Shown here: piece by piece, positions 18,761 to 27,341 of the stretch
Layout: each line of letters starts with the position of its first letter
Numbering within the stretch: position 1 is the stretch's first letter
Source: Pirellulales bacterium
GTDB lineage: Bacteria > Planctomycetota > Planctomycetia > Pirellulales > Lacipirellulaceae
DNA length: 64,000 nucleotides
Reading direction: 5' to 3'
NCBI GenBank assembly: GCA_022841705.1
Contig: JALHQZ010000003.1
Span: forward strand, 1 to 64,000
Translations under genes and position numbers: made by a program
The notes under the pieces: model-generated
What the model was told of the DNA's origin: nothing
Databases searched by the model: none
The model's input: only the letters and a program-made list of their open reading frames with translations

Positions 18761-21361
18761 CTACAACCGCGGATCCACCGGCTCGCTCTCCAGCGCCAGG
18801 ACGCCGAAGACGCACTCGTGAACCCGGCGCAGGGGTTCGCGGCGGACAAATCGCTCGAGGGCTTCGATGCCGAGGGCGAACTCGCGTAGGGCCAGCGAGC
18901 GTTTGGCGCCGAGGCCGCGATTGCGCAGCCGCACGAGGTTCTCCGTGCGGGTGTAGTCGGGTCCGTAGATGATCCGCAGGTATTCGCGCCCGCGGCACTT
19001 TACGGCGGGTTGCAGCAAGCCCTTTTTTCCTGTGGCGATGAAGTCGAGCGGCTTAACAACCATCCCCTCGCCGCCGCGCTCCGTGAGTTCCAGCCACCAG
19101 TCGATCGCGGCTTGCGTCTGCTCGGGATCAGTCGCGTCCACGATGCGGTAGGGCGTCGCCAGCAACACCTGTGGATCGTGCTGGCAGATTTCCGCAAGCT
19201 TGCGCAGGTGCCAATCGTGCGGCTGATTAACATGCACGCCCCCGTCCGTCGCCAACAGATGAAAGGGCGCAAGCTTGATATCGTTGATGGATTCAACGGG
19301 CCAGCAGTACTGGCGGTACGCAGCGACAAACTGCTGGGCCAAGTCTCCGCGATGAGCAAAGTCGGCCTGAAGCTGGTTTGCACGCCCGGCTTCTCCACCG
19401 GTCAGACGGGGAGCGGCTCGCGCGAGGGCGGCGACAACCGCGGGCAGGCCGCCGCTGGCCGCCGATCCGACGGCAGCGTACTGCGACTTCAAAAGTTCTT
19501 GGGCTTTGATGGACCACGGCATCAGCTCGCAGTCAAGTACCGCCCAGGTGGTGTTAAAGTCCTCCCAGAAGTTGGCGGCAGTGAGCGCCTGCCGAACTCG
19601 CGCGAGCAATTCGCTTTCGAGCGCGAGGTCGCTAAAAAACCGGCGTCCGGTGCGAGTGGTGATGATTCCCGCTTCTTCTTCCACGCCAAACCGCTTGGCG
19701 GCGGCGGCTTCATCCCGGCAAACCACCACCACGGCTCGCGAGCCCATATGCTTTTGCTCGCAGACCACGTGCGACACGCCCTGGCTTTGAAAGTAGGAGA
19801 GCGCTTCCGCAGGATGTTCGAGATACCCTTCTTGGTTGCTCGTCTCCGAGGGCGACATCGTCGGCGGTAAGTAGACGAGCCACTTGGGATCAATCGCGAA
19901 GCGGCTCATCACTTCTAGGGCGGCCGTCCCATTCTCTTCGCGGATTGTGATGTTGGGTCGCAAGCGGGTGGAAATGATCCGCTTACCGGTCACATCGGCT
20001 AGGTCTAATAGGTCATCATGCAGACTCTGCGCCGAGCGGGCAGTACGCGAATCCGCTGGCAGGAAGGGCCGCGAGGGCTCGCAGTAAGTTTGCCGTGCTG
20101 GGACAGAGACCAGTTCTTGCTCCGGATAGCGCAGCGCGGTGAGCGCGCCACCGAACACACAGCCCGTATCGATGTTGATGGTTTTGTTGAGCCATTCGGG
20201 CCGCGGTACGGGCGTGTGGCCGTAAACGACCAGCGCTTCACCGCGGTACTCGGCCGCCCAGTTGTGGCGGATCGGCAGGCCGAACTCATCGGTCTCGCCG
20301 GTGGTTTCGCCGTATAGCGCGAATTCGCGGACGGCGCCCGAGCCGCGGCCCTGCATTTCTTGCTTCATCCCCGCGTGGGCGACGACGACCTTGCCTTGAT
20401 CGAGGACGTAATGGCTCACGAGTCCATCGAGAAAGTCGGCGAGCTCGCGGCAAAAGGGGTCGCGCTCGGCGGCGGGAATCGCGTCGATCTCGGCCATCGT
20501 TTGGGCGAGTCCGTGGGTAAGCTGCACGTTCTTGCCGCGGAGTTTGCGCAGCAGTTTTACGTCATGATTGCCCGGCACGCAGAGCGCCGCGCCGCTGGCG
20601 ACCATGTTTCGCACGAGGCTGAGCGTATCAACCACCCGCGGTCCGCGGTCCACCAAGTCGCCAACGAACACCGCGGTCCTTCCTGTCGGATGCGTATAGT
20701 TAATGTTGGACCAGCCGGGCCCCGGCGTTTCGACGGGCGCCGGATCGTAGCCCAACTTGGCGAGCAGCTCTTGCAGTTCGTCGCAACAGCCATGCACATC
20801 GCCGATGAAATCGAACGGGCCGTGGAGCTGGCGTTTGTCATTCCAGAGCGGGATCCGCTCGATCGTGACGGCCTCCACTTCGGCGGGCGACTCCAACACA
20901 AAAATATGGCGAAAGCCCTGGCGCTTGAGTCCCCGTAGCGAACGCCGCAACTGCGAGCGCTGCTGGCGAATCACATGCGGCCCAAAATTACGGTCACTGC
21001 GGCTGCGGTTCCGCGCTTGACAAACCTCTTCGGGCAAATCAAACACAATCGCCACGGGGAGCGTGTGGTGCTTACGCGCCAGCGCGATCAGTGGTTGCCG
21101 CGCTTCCGTTTGCACGTTCGTGGCGTCGACGACGGTCAGCTTCCCCGCCGCGAGCCGCTTAGCCGCAATGTAGTGAAGCACGTCGAACGCGTCGGTCGTT
21201 GCCGCTTGGTTGTTTTGATCGTCACTCACGAGGCCGCGGCAGTAGTCGCTCGAGAGCACCTCGGTGGGCAAGAAGTGCTGGCGCGCGAAGGTGCTTTTGC
21301 CGGAACCGCTGGGGCCGATGAGCAGGACGAGGGACAGGTTGGGGAGATTGAAGTGAGGCAC
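18761..21361 (-). CDS. pnkp: Polynucleotide kinase-phosphatase-ligase Pnkp of the Pnkp/Hen1 RNA-repair system
   Basis: An 866-residue trifunctional RNA-repair enzyme of normal length. The 5'-kinase domain has the P-loop GPSGSGKST (16-24). The metallophosphoesterase 2',3'-phosphatase has GDVHG (187-191), GDLVDRG (234-240), GNHD (264-267) and GHTPVPR (381-387). The adenylyltransferase/ligase domain has KHMGSR (537-542), with Lys537 as the expected AMP-accepting residue. The start is GTG after GGAGAGGAG. In known systems Pnkp with Hen1 heals and seals RNAs, especially tRNAs cut by ribotoxins, and Hen1 methylates the 3' end so the same site cannot be cut again. It is the last gene of an eight-gene operon, 5 nt after the Thg1-like gene. 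Confidence 0.95.
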   Translation of the reverse strand: MPHFNLPNLSLVLLIGPSGSGKSTFARQHFLPTEVLSSDYCRGLVSDDQNNQAATTDAFDVLHYIAAKRLAAGKLTVVDATNVQTEARQPLIALARKHHTLPVAIVFDLPEEVCQARNRSRSDRNFGPHVIRQQRSQLRRSLRGLKRQGFRHIFVLESPAEVEAVTIERIPLWNDKRQLHGPFDFIGDVHGCCDELQELLAKLGYDPAPVETPGPGWSNINYTHPTGRTAVFVGDLVDRGPRVVDTLSLVRNMVASGAALCVPGNHDVKLLRKLRGKNVQLTHGLAQTMAEIDAIPAAERDPFCRELADFLDGLVSHYVLDQGKVVVAHAGMKQEMQGRGSGAVREFALYGETTGETDEFGLPIRHNWAAEYRGEALVVYGHTPVPRPEWLNKTINIDTGCVFGGALTALRYPEQELVSVPARQTYCEPSRPFLPADSRTARSAQSLHDDLLDLADVTGKRIISTRLRPNITIREENGTAALEVMSRFAIDPKWLVYLPPTMSPSETSNQEGYLEHPAEALSYFQSQGVSHVVCEQKHMGSRAVVVVCRDEAAAAKRFGVEEEAGIITTRTGRRFFSDLALESELLARVRQALTAANFWEDFNTTWAVLDCELMPWSIKAQELLKSQYAAVGSAASGGLPAVVAALARAAPRLTGGEAGRANQLQADFAHRGDLAQQFVAAYRQYCWPVESINDIKLAPFHLLATDGGVHVNQPHDWHLRKLAEICQHDPQVLLATPYRIVDATDPEQTQAAIDWWLELTERGGEGMVVKPLDFIATGKKGLLQPAVKCRGREYLRIIYGPDYTRTENLVRLRNRGLGAKRSLALREFALGIEALERFVRREPLRRVHECVFGVLALESEPVDPRL

Positions 21362-21366
21362 TTGGG

Positions 21367-22131
21367 CTAGGTCTCCTCTCCGAGGAGTCGCTCGATGAAG
21401 TCGCTGTACTCCTCACGCATCGGCAGGTCCAGGATTTGCTTGAGCTTTCGTCGAATTGCAGTGATCGGCGTGCCCGTCTTTTCGTTCACGGCTTCCTTCT
21501 CATGCAGTTCCCACGCAACTCCGATTCCACGTTTCTGCCAGTTCGGGGTGTCATTGAAGTTGATGCCACGCTGGAAGAGCAACTCGTTCTTGGCTGGGAT
21601 CGATAGCTTTAGCAGCGCTTTGGTTGCCTCGTTGACAGTTTTCCCCTCTTTCCGGAGAGCCCAATAGCAATGGGCGTTGAGGGCGTTTCGGTGCGCGTCT
21701 TCGTTTCTCCAGCGGAAATAGTCAACGACATCGCCGCGCGTCGGCAGTTGCGAAACTCGACAGTCAAAACAACCAATGTCGCCAAGTAGCAACGAGAATT
21801 TGGCGCTCGCCTCACCCGCCAAGACAGAAGTAATCTTTCTCACCTTCCGTCCGAAGGTAGCCTCATCCCTGGCAAAAAGCAGCGAGATCTCATCGCTCTC
21901 AGTGTATCCATACGAAATCCGGAACCCGCACTGCATGAGATGTTCCACAGTTTGCACCATCATGTCTCGAAACCGCATATCGAACGGGGCTTCGAATTGA
22001 TGGACCTCTTTCGTCAGTCGAGTAAAGCTGCGACCGTCGAGGCGAGCAACAATATAGATGCCCGGCAACACGCAATGGTCGTGGCCGGTCTCAAAGATGC
22101 GCATCTTGCTATCGAGATCATCGAACTTCAT
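21367..22131 (-). CDS. Thg1-like (tRNA-His guanylyltransferase family) 3'-5' RNA polymerase
   Basis: A 254-residue Thg1 family protein. It shows the palm-domain signatures RLDGRSFTRLTK (metal-binding Asp32) and YGYTESDEISLLF (second carboxylate set near residue 80), plus KFSLLLGDIGCFDCRV and the C-terminal NFNDTPNWQKRG. Thg1 adds G-1 to tRNA-His in eukaryotes; bacterial Thg1-like proteins instead extend truncated 5' ends of tRNAs in the 3'-5' direction using a template strand. Placement between a PNK-like kinase and pnkp fits a 5'-end repair step. The ATG at 22131 overlaps the upstream stop as ATGA, so translation is coupled. Confidence 0.9.
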   Translation of the reverse strand: MKFDDLDSKMRIFETGHDHCVLPGIYIVARLDGRSFTRLTKEVHQFEAPFDMRFRDMMVQTVEHLMQCGFRISYGYTESDEISLLFARDEATFGRKVRKITSVLAGEASAKFSLLLGDIGCFDCRVSQLPTRGDVVDYFRWRNEDAHRNALNAHCYWALRKEGKTVNEATKALLKLSIPAKNELLFQRGINFNDTPNWQKRGIGVAWELHEKEAVNEKTGTPITAIRRKLKQILDLPMREEYSDFIERLLGEET

Positions 22132-22571
22132 CGAGTCCACTCACTTACCAGGAACTGTCCGCTCTCGTCCAGCGAAACGTAATTCAACTCGTCAAACCCC
22201 TCGTTCCACTCGGGTAACTGAAGCTTGCCGTATGTTCCCAAGAGTCCTTTGAGCGGAACGACTTGCTCCGCTGGCCGTTGGCTATTTCGCGATTTGCAGT
22301 CTTCGACTTTGGAAGCGAAGTAGTAACCCACAACTCGAAACCCGGCCTCCTTAGCTTGCCGGATATAGCCGACCCGCTCTTCCCGTGTTGGATTCGTATT
22401 GTCGATGACGTAGGACTGCTTCGCCTCAAGACACGCCGCGATCAGGATTGTCTCTCGGTGGCGCGTGCGCAGCATGTCCAAGTTAATTCGGACATGCGAT
22501 GCGAACAAGCGATCTCGGCAGAACGAAGATTTCCCCGACGCTTGAAGTCCCATGAGAATGACAGTTTCCAT
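22128..22571 (-). CDS. Small P-loop kinase, T4 PNK-like
   Basis: A 147-residue single-domain P-loop protein with Walker A GLQASGKSS (8-16), an INLDMLRTRH segment, and the VIDNTNPTREERVGYI strand-loop seen in polynucleotide kinase and zeta-toxin-like folds. KSRNSQRPAEQVVP gives a lid-like arginine region. It most likely phosphorylates RNA or nucleotide 5' ends. A similar kinase domain already exists in Pnkp, so this second kinase may serve a distinct end, for example products prepared for the Thg1-like enzyme. It starts 8 nt after the RlaP stop and overlaps the next gene by 4 nt. Confidence 0.8.
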   Translation of the reverse strand: METVILMGLQASGKSSFCRDRLFASHVRINLDMLRTRHRETILIAACLEAKQSYVIDNTNPTREERVGYIRQAKEAGFRVVGYYFASKVEDCKSRNSQRPAEQVVPLKGLLGTYGKLQLPEWNEGFDELNYVSLDESGQFLVSEWTR

Positions 22572-22579
22572 GCAATACC

Positions 22580-23347
22580 CTATTCGCGGGATGTCCGCAG
22601 CCGCACCAACAACTCATTGAGCGCCGCCTTGCCCGCCGGCTGCTCTGGAAGTGTCGATTGCTCCATCGCGATTTCAAGCTCTTTCACGAGCCGTTCGTAT
22701 TCCTGCTCGTAAAAACCTAAGTTGGCCGCGTCGAGTCGGCCCTTCTCGGCGCCTGAGAGCTTCCGCTCCACCAGCTCATCGATGTACGCCAGCTTGGCCG
22801 TCTCATTGAGGCGCAGCAGATTCGCTTCGACTTCGCCGGTGCGCATCAGGTGGAGCCCCGTCAGCAGCACGCGGTAGACGTACAGGAGCGGCTTCACTTT
22901 AGGGGGCTCCTCTTTACGAAACAGCTTCCACTGCGTCGCCGCGAAGCCGAGGTAGTGGTGGGCATGATGGCGGGTGATGCAGTTCTTGGCGATCGCCTGC
23001 AGTTCTTCGTGTTCCGGAGTCGTGAAGACCACTAGCGGCGAAAGCAGTTGCTCCAGCACGTAGCCGTTCTTCTTGAGAATCAGGCCAAAAAACTTCTTGG
23101 CGTCATGCGTCACGAGGTCGATTTCCAGGCCATCGTGGATGCCTTCTCGTTCCACGGTCTCCTCACCTGAGTCGAGCCCGACCACTTCCTCCAGCGGCAA
23201 GAGGTGAACGCCACGCAGGTCGAAGTCGGAATCGGCTGAAGGGAAACCGTAGAGGTGCGCGCCGCTGATCGTTGCGAACAGCAGCGGGTACGGATGGGCG
23301 TCGACCTGCTTTTGCAGCTTGCTGTAGTCAATCGTTTGGGCGTTCAT
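22580..23347 (-). CDS. RlaP-type DNA polymerase beta superfamily nucleotidyltransferase, copy 1
   Basis: A 255-residue member of the nucleotidyltransferase group known as RlaP (RNA-ligase-associated polymerase beta). The fold motif is SGAHLYGFPSADSDFDLRG at about residues 28-46, with metal-binding Asp41 and Asp43. Supporting segments are LEIDLVTHDAKKFFGLILKKNGYVLEQLLSP and the helical C-terminus with YVYRVLLTGLHLMRTGE. In bacterial genomes such proteins cluster with RNA ligases and Pnkp/Hen1, and are thought to add or template nucleotides at damaged RNA ends. The ATG at 23347 overlaps the upstream R2K gene by 20 nt. A second, longer copy lies at 24071. Confidence 0.85.
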   Translation of the reverse strand: MNAQTIDYSKLQKQVDAHPYPLLFATISGAHLYGFPSADSDFDLRGVHLLPLEEVVGLDSGEETVEREGIHDGLEIDLVTHDAKKFFGLILKKNGYVLEQLLSPLVVFTTPEHEELQAIAKNCITRHHAHHYLGFAATQWKLFRKEEPPKVKPLLYVYRVLLTGLHLMRTGEVEANLLRLNETAKLAYIDELVERKLSGAEKGRLDAANLGFYEQEYERLVKELEIAMEQSTLPEQPAGKAALNELLVRLRTSRE

Positions 23348-24074
23348 AGCTGCCTATTGTTGCTTGCTCCAAGACACGTAGCACCTCATCAGGATCACAT
23401 CCATAGATTCCCGAACCCCACGCAGCGTTCGCTTCCACAACGGCCCAGCCGTGACCGACAATTATTCCGACATCAAGCACGAAAGCTTGAGGGATTCTCA
23501 CACGTTTGTCTCGAAGAACACGTTTCGCGAAGGCTTGGGCAGCGATCAATTCTTCTTCAGTTGCGGATTCACAAAGCTCTCCACGCCGGAGGTAAATCGA
23601 TGATGTTCTAACTTGCCTGCCCAAGCAGAAGCAGCGGTACTCCGATTCCCACTCAATTGGACTTGCAGCCAGAACAGGTGTTGCGGAGTCATAGTCTTCC
23701 AGAAGTGGCTCGACTTGATGATAGATCTTTGCCGGAAAAGCCTTCTCGTTAGGCGGCTTGAGGAACAATGGTAAGGTCGATTGAGAGATCTGGCCAAGTG
23801 TTGTTAAGGTCACACTTCGAAGGCGATATTCATCGGGAAGCGATTGCAGCCAGTCGTCTGGTAGTTGGACGAGTTGAAGTCCAAATTCCTTGGCGATCGA
23901 AGGTGCGAACAGCGATTCCATGTAGATCACAATGCGGCCCGGCTCAAGGTCGGGCGACCGCAATCCCCGAACTCGCTCAACCGACCAACCTCGCTGCACG
24001 GCTGCCCTCCAGATCAGTTGGTTGTCGGCTGTATTGCGAGACGACATCAGCAGTGTGGTGGTGTCAGATTTCAT
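23328..24074 (-). CDS. ATP-grasp protein, R2K-like clade
   Basis: A 248-residue protein resembling the R2K branch of ATP-grasp ligases. Key parts are SPIEWESEYRCFCLGRQVRTSS (nucleotide-binding strands with the R-x-F pattern) and the C-terminal metal-binding WAVVEANAAWGSGIYGCDPDE. ATP-grasp enzymes form amide or thioester bonds via acyl-phosphate. In the RNA-repair setting the substrate is unknown; a peptide or amino-acid tag on protein or RNA is possible but unproven. The start overlaps the RlaP copy 2 stop by 4 nt (ATGA). Sitting exactly between two RlaP copies makes it part of the operon rather than a chance neighbour. Confidence 0.75.
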   Translation of the reverse strand: MKSDTTTLLMSSRNTADNQLIWRAAVQRGWSVERVRGLRSPDLEPGRIVIYMESLFAPSIAKEFGLQLVQLPDDWLQSLPDEYRLRSVTLTTLGQISQSTLPLFLKPPNEKAFPAKIYHQVEPLLEDYDSATPVLAASPIEWESEYRCFCLGRQVRTSSIYLRRGELCESATEEELIAAQAFAKRVLRDKRVRIPQAFVLDVGIIVGHGWAVVEANAAWGSGIYGCDPDEVLRVLEQATIGSYERPND

Positions 24075-25021
24075 GGCAACTCTTCCTCCGTCGCTGCGCG
24101 CCGCGCCCGCAGCAGAAACTCGTTCGCCCGCTCATAGTTCGGGCGCCCTGGCAGGTCACTTTCCTCGAGCACCCGGTCAAACTCTTTGTGCAGCTCCTTG
24201 CGCCACGCTTCGATTTCTTCCCACGGCAGTTCTTCGCGCTTGATCGCGAGCAGCCGCTCGCGGTGCGAGCCAACATCGACCGGTACAAAACCGTTGCGTA
24301 GAACCTGAATGCCAGACAGCAGCAGGCGAATCAGGTGCATCACGTGTTTGGGTTTGATGCGGCCTTGATTGCGCAGGTCCGCCTGCATCCGCTTGAACTG
24401 CGACATCACGTAGCCGTTGTAGGTTTGGTACACCAGTCGCGACAGGAATGCCTCGCGCATCGCCAGCAGTTCCTGGGCGAGCGGCGTGGCGAGCTCCACC
24501 AGCGGCGTGTAGAGACATTCCAGCACGTTCGGGTTTCCCTTGAGCGCCATCACCAAAAACTTTTGCAGTTCCCAGTACGCCTCTTGGTTCGCGTCGTTCT
24601 CCAGTTGATCGGGCACGCCGTAGAGTGACCAGTGCAGCTCGGCCGGCGGCAGATAGATGCCGCGACGGTCGGTGTCCGAATCCTCCGTGGCGAGCCCAAA
24701 CGCGCGCGAGCCGATGACGCAGCGAAAAATCACGCGGTCAAAGAGTCCGTGCGTCGAGAGATTGTGCTGACTGTCGTTGATGTCCCCCTGTTTGTATTCG
24801 GCCAGCAGCATGAGATTGTCATGATGGATCGCCGCCTCAAACCCATCGACAAACCGCACCCGATACGAATGCTGCCGATCCCGCGGCGCGCGAATCACCA
24901 CCCCCACCGCACCTGCGGGATGCACCGCTTCCCCGTTCGACCCCTGCGCCGGCTTGAGGACGACAACCTGTGTACCGATGGAGTAGATGAGGTTCGGGCT
25001 GTTGTGGACGCGGGAGGTCAT
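24071..25021 (-). CDS. RlaP-type nucleotidyltransferase, copy 2, with N-terminal SH3-like domain
   Basis: The ATG at 25021 overlaps the HAD stop (ATGA), giving 316 residues; an earlier in-frame start at 25045 is less likely. Residues 1-85 form a small beta-barrel-like domain (IGTQVVVLKPAQ, GAVGVVIRAPRDRQHSYRVRF), a possible RNA- or protein-binding module absent from copy 1. The polymerase-beta motif is GSRAFGLATEDSDTDRRG (about 104-121), with Asp116 and Asp118 as metal ligands. KPKHVMHLIRLLLSGIQVLR parallels the copy 1 C-terminus. It is probably an RNA-end nucleotidyltransferase; two forms suggest distinct substrates. Confidence 0.85.
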   Translation of the reverse strand: MTSRVHNSPNLIYSIGTQVVVLKPAQGSNGEAVHPAGAVGVVIRAPRDRQHSYRVRFVDGFEAAIHHDNLMLLAEYKQGDINDSQHNLSTHGLFDRVIFRCVIGSRAFGLATEDSDTDRRGIYLPPAELHWSLYGVPDQLENDANQEAYWELQKFLVMALKGNPNVLECLYTPLVELATPLAQELLAMREAFLSRLVYQTYNGYVMSQFKRMQADLRNQGRIKPKHVMHLIRLLLSGIQVLRNGFVPVDVGSHRERLLAIKREELPWEEIEAWRKELHKEFDRVLEESDLPGRPNYERANEFLLRARRAATEEELP

Positions 25022-25578
25022 GTGCTTATCGCGCGGTTTCTCCAACCTCGCTTCTCCACGTTCCGATAGTCTGGCTCAAATTGGATCGCCAGCAAGTACT
25101 TCAGCAGCACTTCCAGTTCATTATCTTTGTCATCACCTTCAAATGGCGACACATAAATCGCGTTTCCGTAGTTTCGTGCCATCTTATCCGGCGTATCATC
25201 AATGAAGAGCACGCGCTCGAGCAAATACCCGAGACGCTTTACTTTCTTCAGGTCTTTGACGTAGATCGTCTCTTGAGTCTCGGAATGCATTCGTCGCGTG
25301 CAGCGCTCCCGCGCCCAGACAAACGCCCAATCAGAGTTTTGCGGGCGAATGGTTGTTGCGATCTCCGCCACATAGTCACTTGACGCTGACGACCAAACAG
25401 CCAACGTAAAGGCGTCAGCAGCACCGTTTATGAAGTCAGTCAGGCCGGGTCGCCGGTAAAGGTAATAGGGACCAACACGGAAGTCTGCCTCTCTGTGCAA
25501 TACGGACTTGGAACCGTAGATGAGGCACTCATCCAGGTCCAGGATCAGTAGCGCGCGTTGTTCTCTCGAATCATTCAA
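25018..25578 (-). CDS. HAD-family NIF-like phosphatase
   Basis: A haloacid-dehalogenase phosphatase of the NLI-interacting-factor/Fcp1-like group. Motif I is LLILDLDECLIYG (Asp14 and Asp16 from the chosen start), with LAVWSSASSDYVAEI and VLFIDDTPDKMARN as motifs II and IV. The TTG at 25578 overlaps the hen1 stop and gives 186 residues; a longer frame from 25629 would overlap hen1 by 59 nt. Within this operon a role in removing phosphates from RNA ends, or from a phosphorylated partner protein, is plausible. Pnkp already has a phosphatase, so the need for this one is unclear. Confidence 0.8.
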   Translation of the reverse strand: MNDSREQRALLILDLDECLIYGSKSVLHREADFRVGPYYLYRRPGLTDFINGAADAFTLAVWSSASSDYVAEIATTIRPQNSDWAFVWARERCTRRMHSETQETIYVKDLKKVKRLGYLLERVLFIDDTPDKMARNYGNAIYVSPFEGDDKDNELEVLLKYLLAIQFEPDYRNVEKRGWRNRAIST

Positions 25579-26977
25579 TGGTGATTGTCTCAAACAGGCC
25601 CATTTGTGACGGCGCCCCCAAGTTCGCAACCTCCGGTCCCACCGGCGAATAGCTTACCGAGTACCCAAATTGCTCTCCCACGCGATTGCCCCATGCCTCG
25701 AACTCCGCCCGCGTCCATTCGAACCGGTGGTCGCCATGACGCATCGCGCCGGCAGGGAGCGACTCCCACACCACGTTGTACTCGCGATTGGGGGTGGTGA
25801 GCACCACCGTTCGCGGCCGGGCATGCTCGAATACCACCCGTTCGAACGCCTTCAGCCGGGCCGGATCAAGATGTTCAATCACTTCGACAATCGCCGCCGC
25901 GTCGAAGTTCGCCAGCCGCTCGTCGCGATAGGTAAGGGCGCCGTGCAGCAGCCGAATGCGCTCGCGCTGCCGCTCGGGCAGGCGATCGAACTTGAGCCGC
26001 CGCTGGGCAACCTCCAGGGATCGAACCGAAACATCCAGCCCCACGATTTCAGTAAACTGCTTGTTAGCCAAGAGCAGCCGCAGCAGTTTTCCTTCGCCAC
26101 ACCCAAGGTCGAGCACCCGCTGGGCGCCACCAGCCAGCAAGGCGGCGAGCACCGCGTCGAGTCGTTGTTCATGCAACGTGCGCTCCCGTTCCGGACGTTC
26201 CGCGCTTTCAACACTCGCTGATTCGTCCTCTTCTCCCAGGGGCGAATCCTCTTCGGCCAATCGCGCGAGCGCCTGACGAATGAGACTTTGCTGCCGGGGG
26301 AGATACCGCTGCGTAATCATCGCCCGCTCCGGATGCTCCGCCAACCACGACTCGCCTTTTGCCAGCAGTTTCTCAACTTCATCCTGGCCAATGTAGTAGT
26401 GCTTGCGGCCATCGAAGACGGGGATAAGCACATACAGATGCTGCAAGAGCCGAGCGACGGTGATCGACTGCTGCAGCTCGACAGAGTAATACGGCCCTTC
26501 GCCCCACGCAGCGAATTGTTCATCGAGCGGATGTCGGGTCGCCGTGATCGTGTAGCCCAGAGGTTCAAAAATGCGGTGCAATAAATCCTCGCCGCCACGC
26601 ACCGGCAGCACGTCCAGCCGGGCCGTGAGCGGCAGAGGCACATCCACCAGTTCCGCGCGGTCCTTCGACCGCCCGGCGAGCGCCGAACCGAACACCTGCG
26701 AAATCGCGACACTCATCAGCGATGAACAGACGTACGGCCGATCGTTAACATACTGGTCGAGTAGCCCGTCGCTGCCCGCCCCTTTGCCCCGCACCAACGC
26801 CACCGGATCAACATCCAGCAGCAGGCACGCGACACAACGCTCGGGGGTCACCTCCGGATAGAAAACGTGAGCCTGCCCGAAGCTCAGATCAAACGACTGC
26901 ACCCGATCGGGATGCTTGTGCAGCAAATAGCTGAGGTCCTCGGCCGGCTGGTGTGTGGTGGACAGGGTTAGGAGCAT
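25571..26977 (-). CDS. hen1: Hen1: 3'-terminal RNA ribose 2'-O-methyltransferase
   Basis: A 468-residue bacterial Hen1. The N-terminal half (1-240) is the ligase-activating region that partners Pnkp. The C-terminal methyltransferase has the SAM-binding VLDLGCGEGKLL (about 288-299) and the metal site EVIEHLDP (Glu365, Glu368, His369) with HGDHRFEWTR (around 414-423). Known Hen1 methylates the 2'-OH of the 3' nucleotide before ligation, protecting the repaired RNA from repeat cleavage at the same spot. It is the first clear gene of the repair operon; a small SEC-C gene lies 73 nt upstream on the same strand. The acidic 240-265 linker is typical. Confidence 0.95.
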   Translation of the reverse strand: MLLTLSTTHQPAEDLSYLLHKHPDRVQSFDLSFGQAHVFYPEVTPERCVACLLLDVDPVALVRGKGAGSDGLLDQYVNDRPYVCSSLMSVAISQVFGSALAGRSKDRAELVDVPLPLTARLDVLPVRGGEDLLHRIFEPLGYTITATRHPLDEQFAAWGEGPYYSVELQQSITVARLLQHLYVLIPVFDGRKHYYIGQDEVEKLLAKGESWLAEHPERAMITQRYLPRQQSLIRQALARLAEEDSPLGEEDESASVESAERPERERTLHEQRLDAVLAALLAGGAQRVLDLGCGEGKLLRLLLANKQFTEIVGLDVSVRSLEVAQRRLKFDRLPERQRERIRLLHGALTYRDERLANFDAAAIVEVIEHLDPARLKAFERVVFEHARPRTVVLTTPNREYNVVWESLPAGAMRHGDHRFEWTRAEFEAWGNRVGEQFGYSVSYSPVGPEVANLGAPSQMGLFETITIE

Positions 26978-27050
26978 GGCGACGTCAGCTGGTGGGAGCG
27001 GGCACGCGGCGTTTAAGCTTCCCTAAAAGTAGTGGTCACGATTGACCCCG

Positions 27051-27218
27051 TCAAAAGCGCCCTCGGGACAAACAGCACCGGCGCACGAGCTTCCGGCTGC
27101 CGCACGGGCAGAGATCATTCCGCCCGAGTTTCTCTTCGAGCAGCTTATCACCGTGAACGATCCGCTCGCCGACGCGGACGTTGGTCTCCGAGGGGTAGCC
27201 GTGGCGGCGCTTGCTCAT
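27051..27218 (-). CDS. Small SEC-C motif protein
   Basis: The ATG at 27218 gives a 55-residue basic protein starting [11 protein letters not shown] and ending with the SEC-C zinc motif [20 protein letters not shown] longer frame from 27299 adds 27 residues of low likelihood. SEC-C motifs bind zinc through a CxCx8CC-type arrangement and are found at the end of SecA and in many small bacterial proteins. The gene sits between the VWA gene and hen1 on the same strand. No function is known; nucleic-acid or ribosome binding is possible. Confidence 0.6.
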   Translation of the reverse strand: MSKRRHGYPSETNVRVGERIVHGDKLLEEKLGRNDLCPCGSRKLVRRCCLSRGRF

Positions 27219-27341
27219 CGGCTCGAAAGGAGGATTGGTCGCTGAACTTGTTGCGCATGGGACACCTCCGGTGCTGGGGGTTGGATTCCGCCACGACACG
27301 GTTCGGCGGGGAGAGGTTCGGCGCCGGACGCAGAATTCACT

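Noticed and set aside
19010..19870. A 286-codon plus-strand frame opposite pnkp
   Set aside because: Antisense of the well-supported Pnkp phosphatase and ligase domains.
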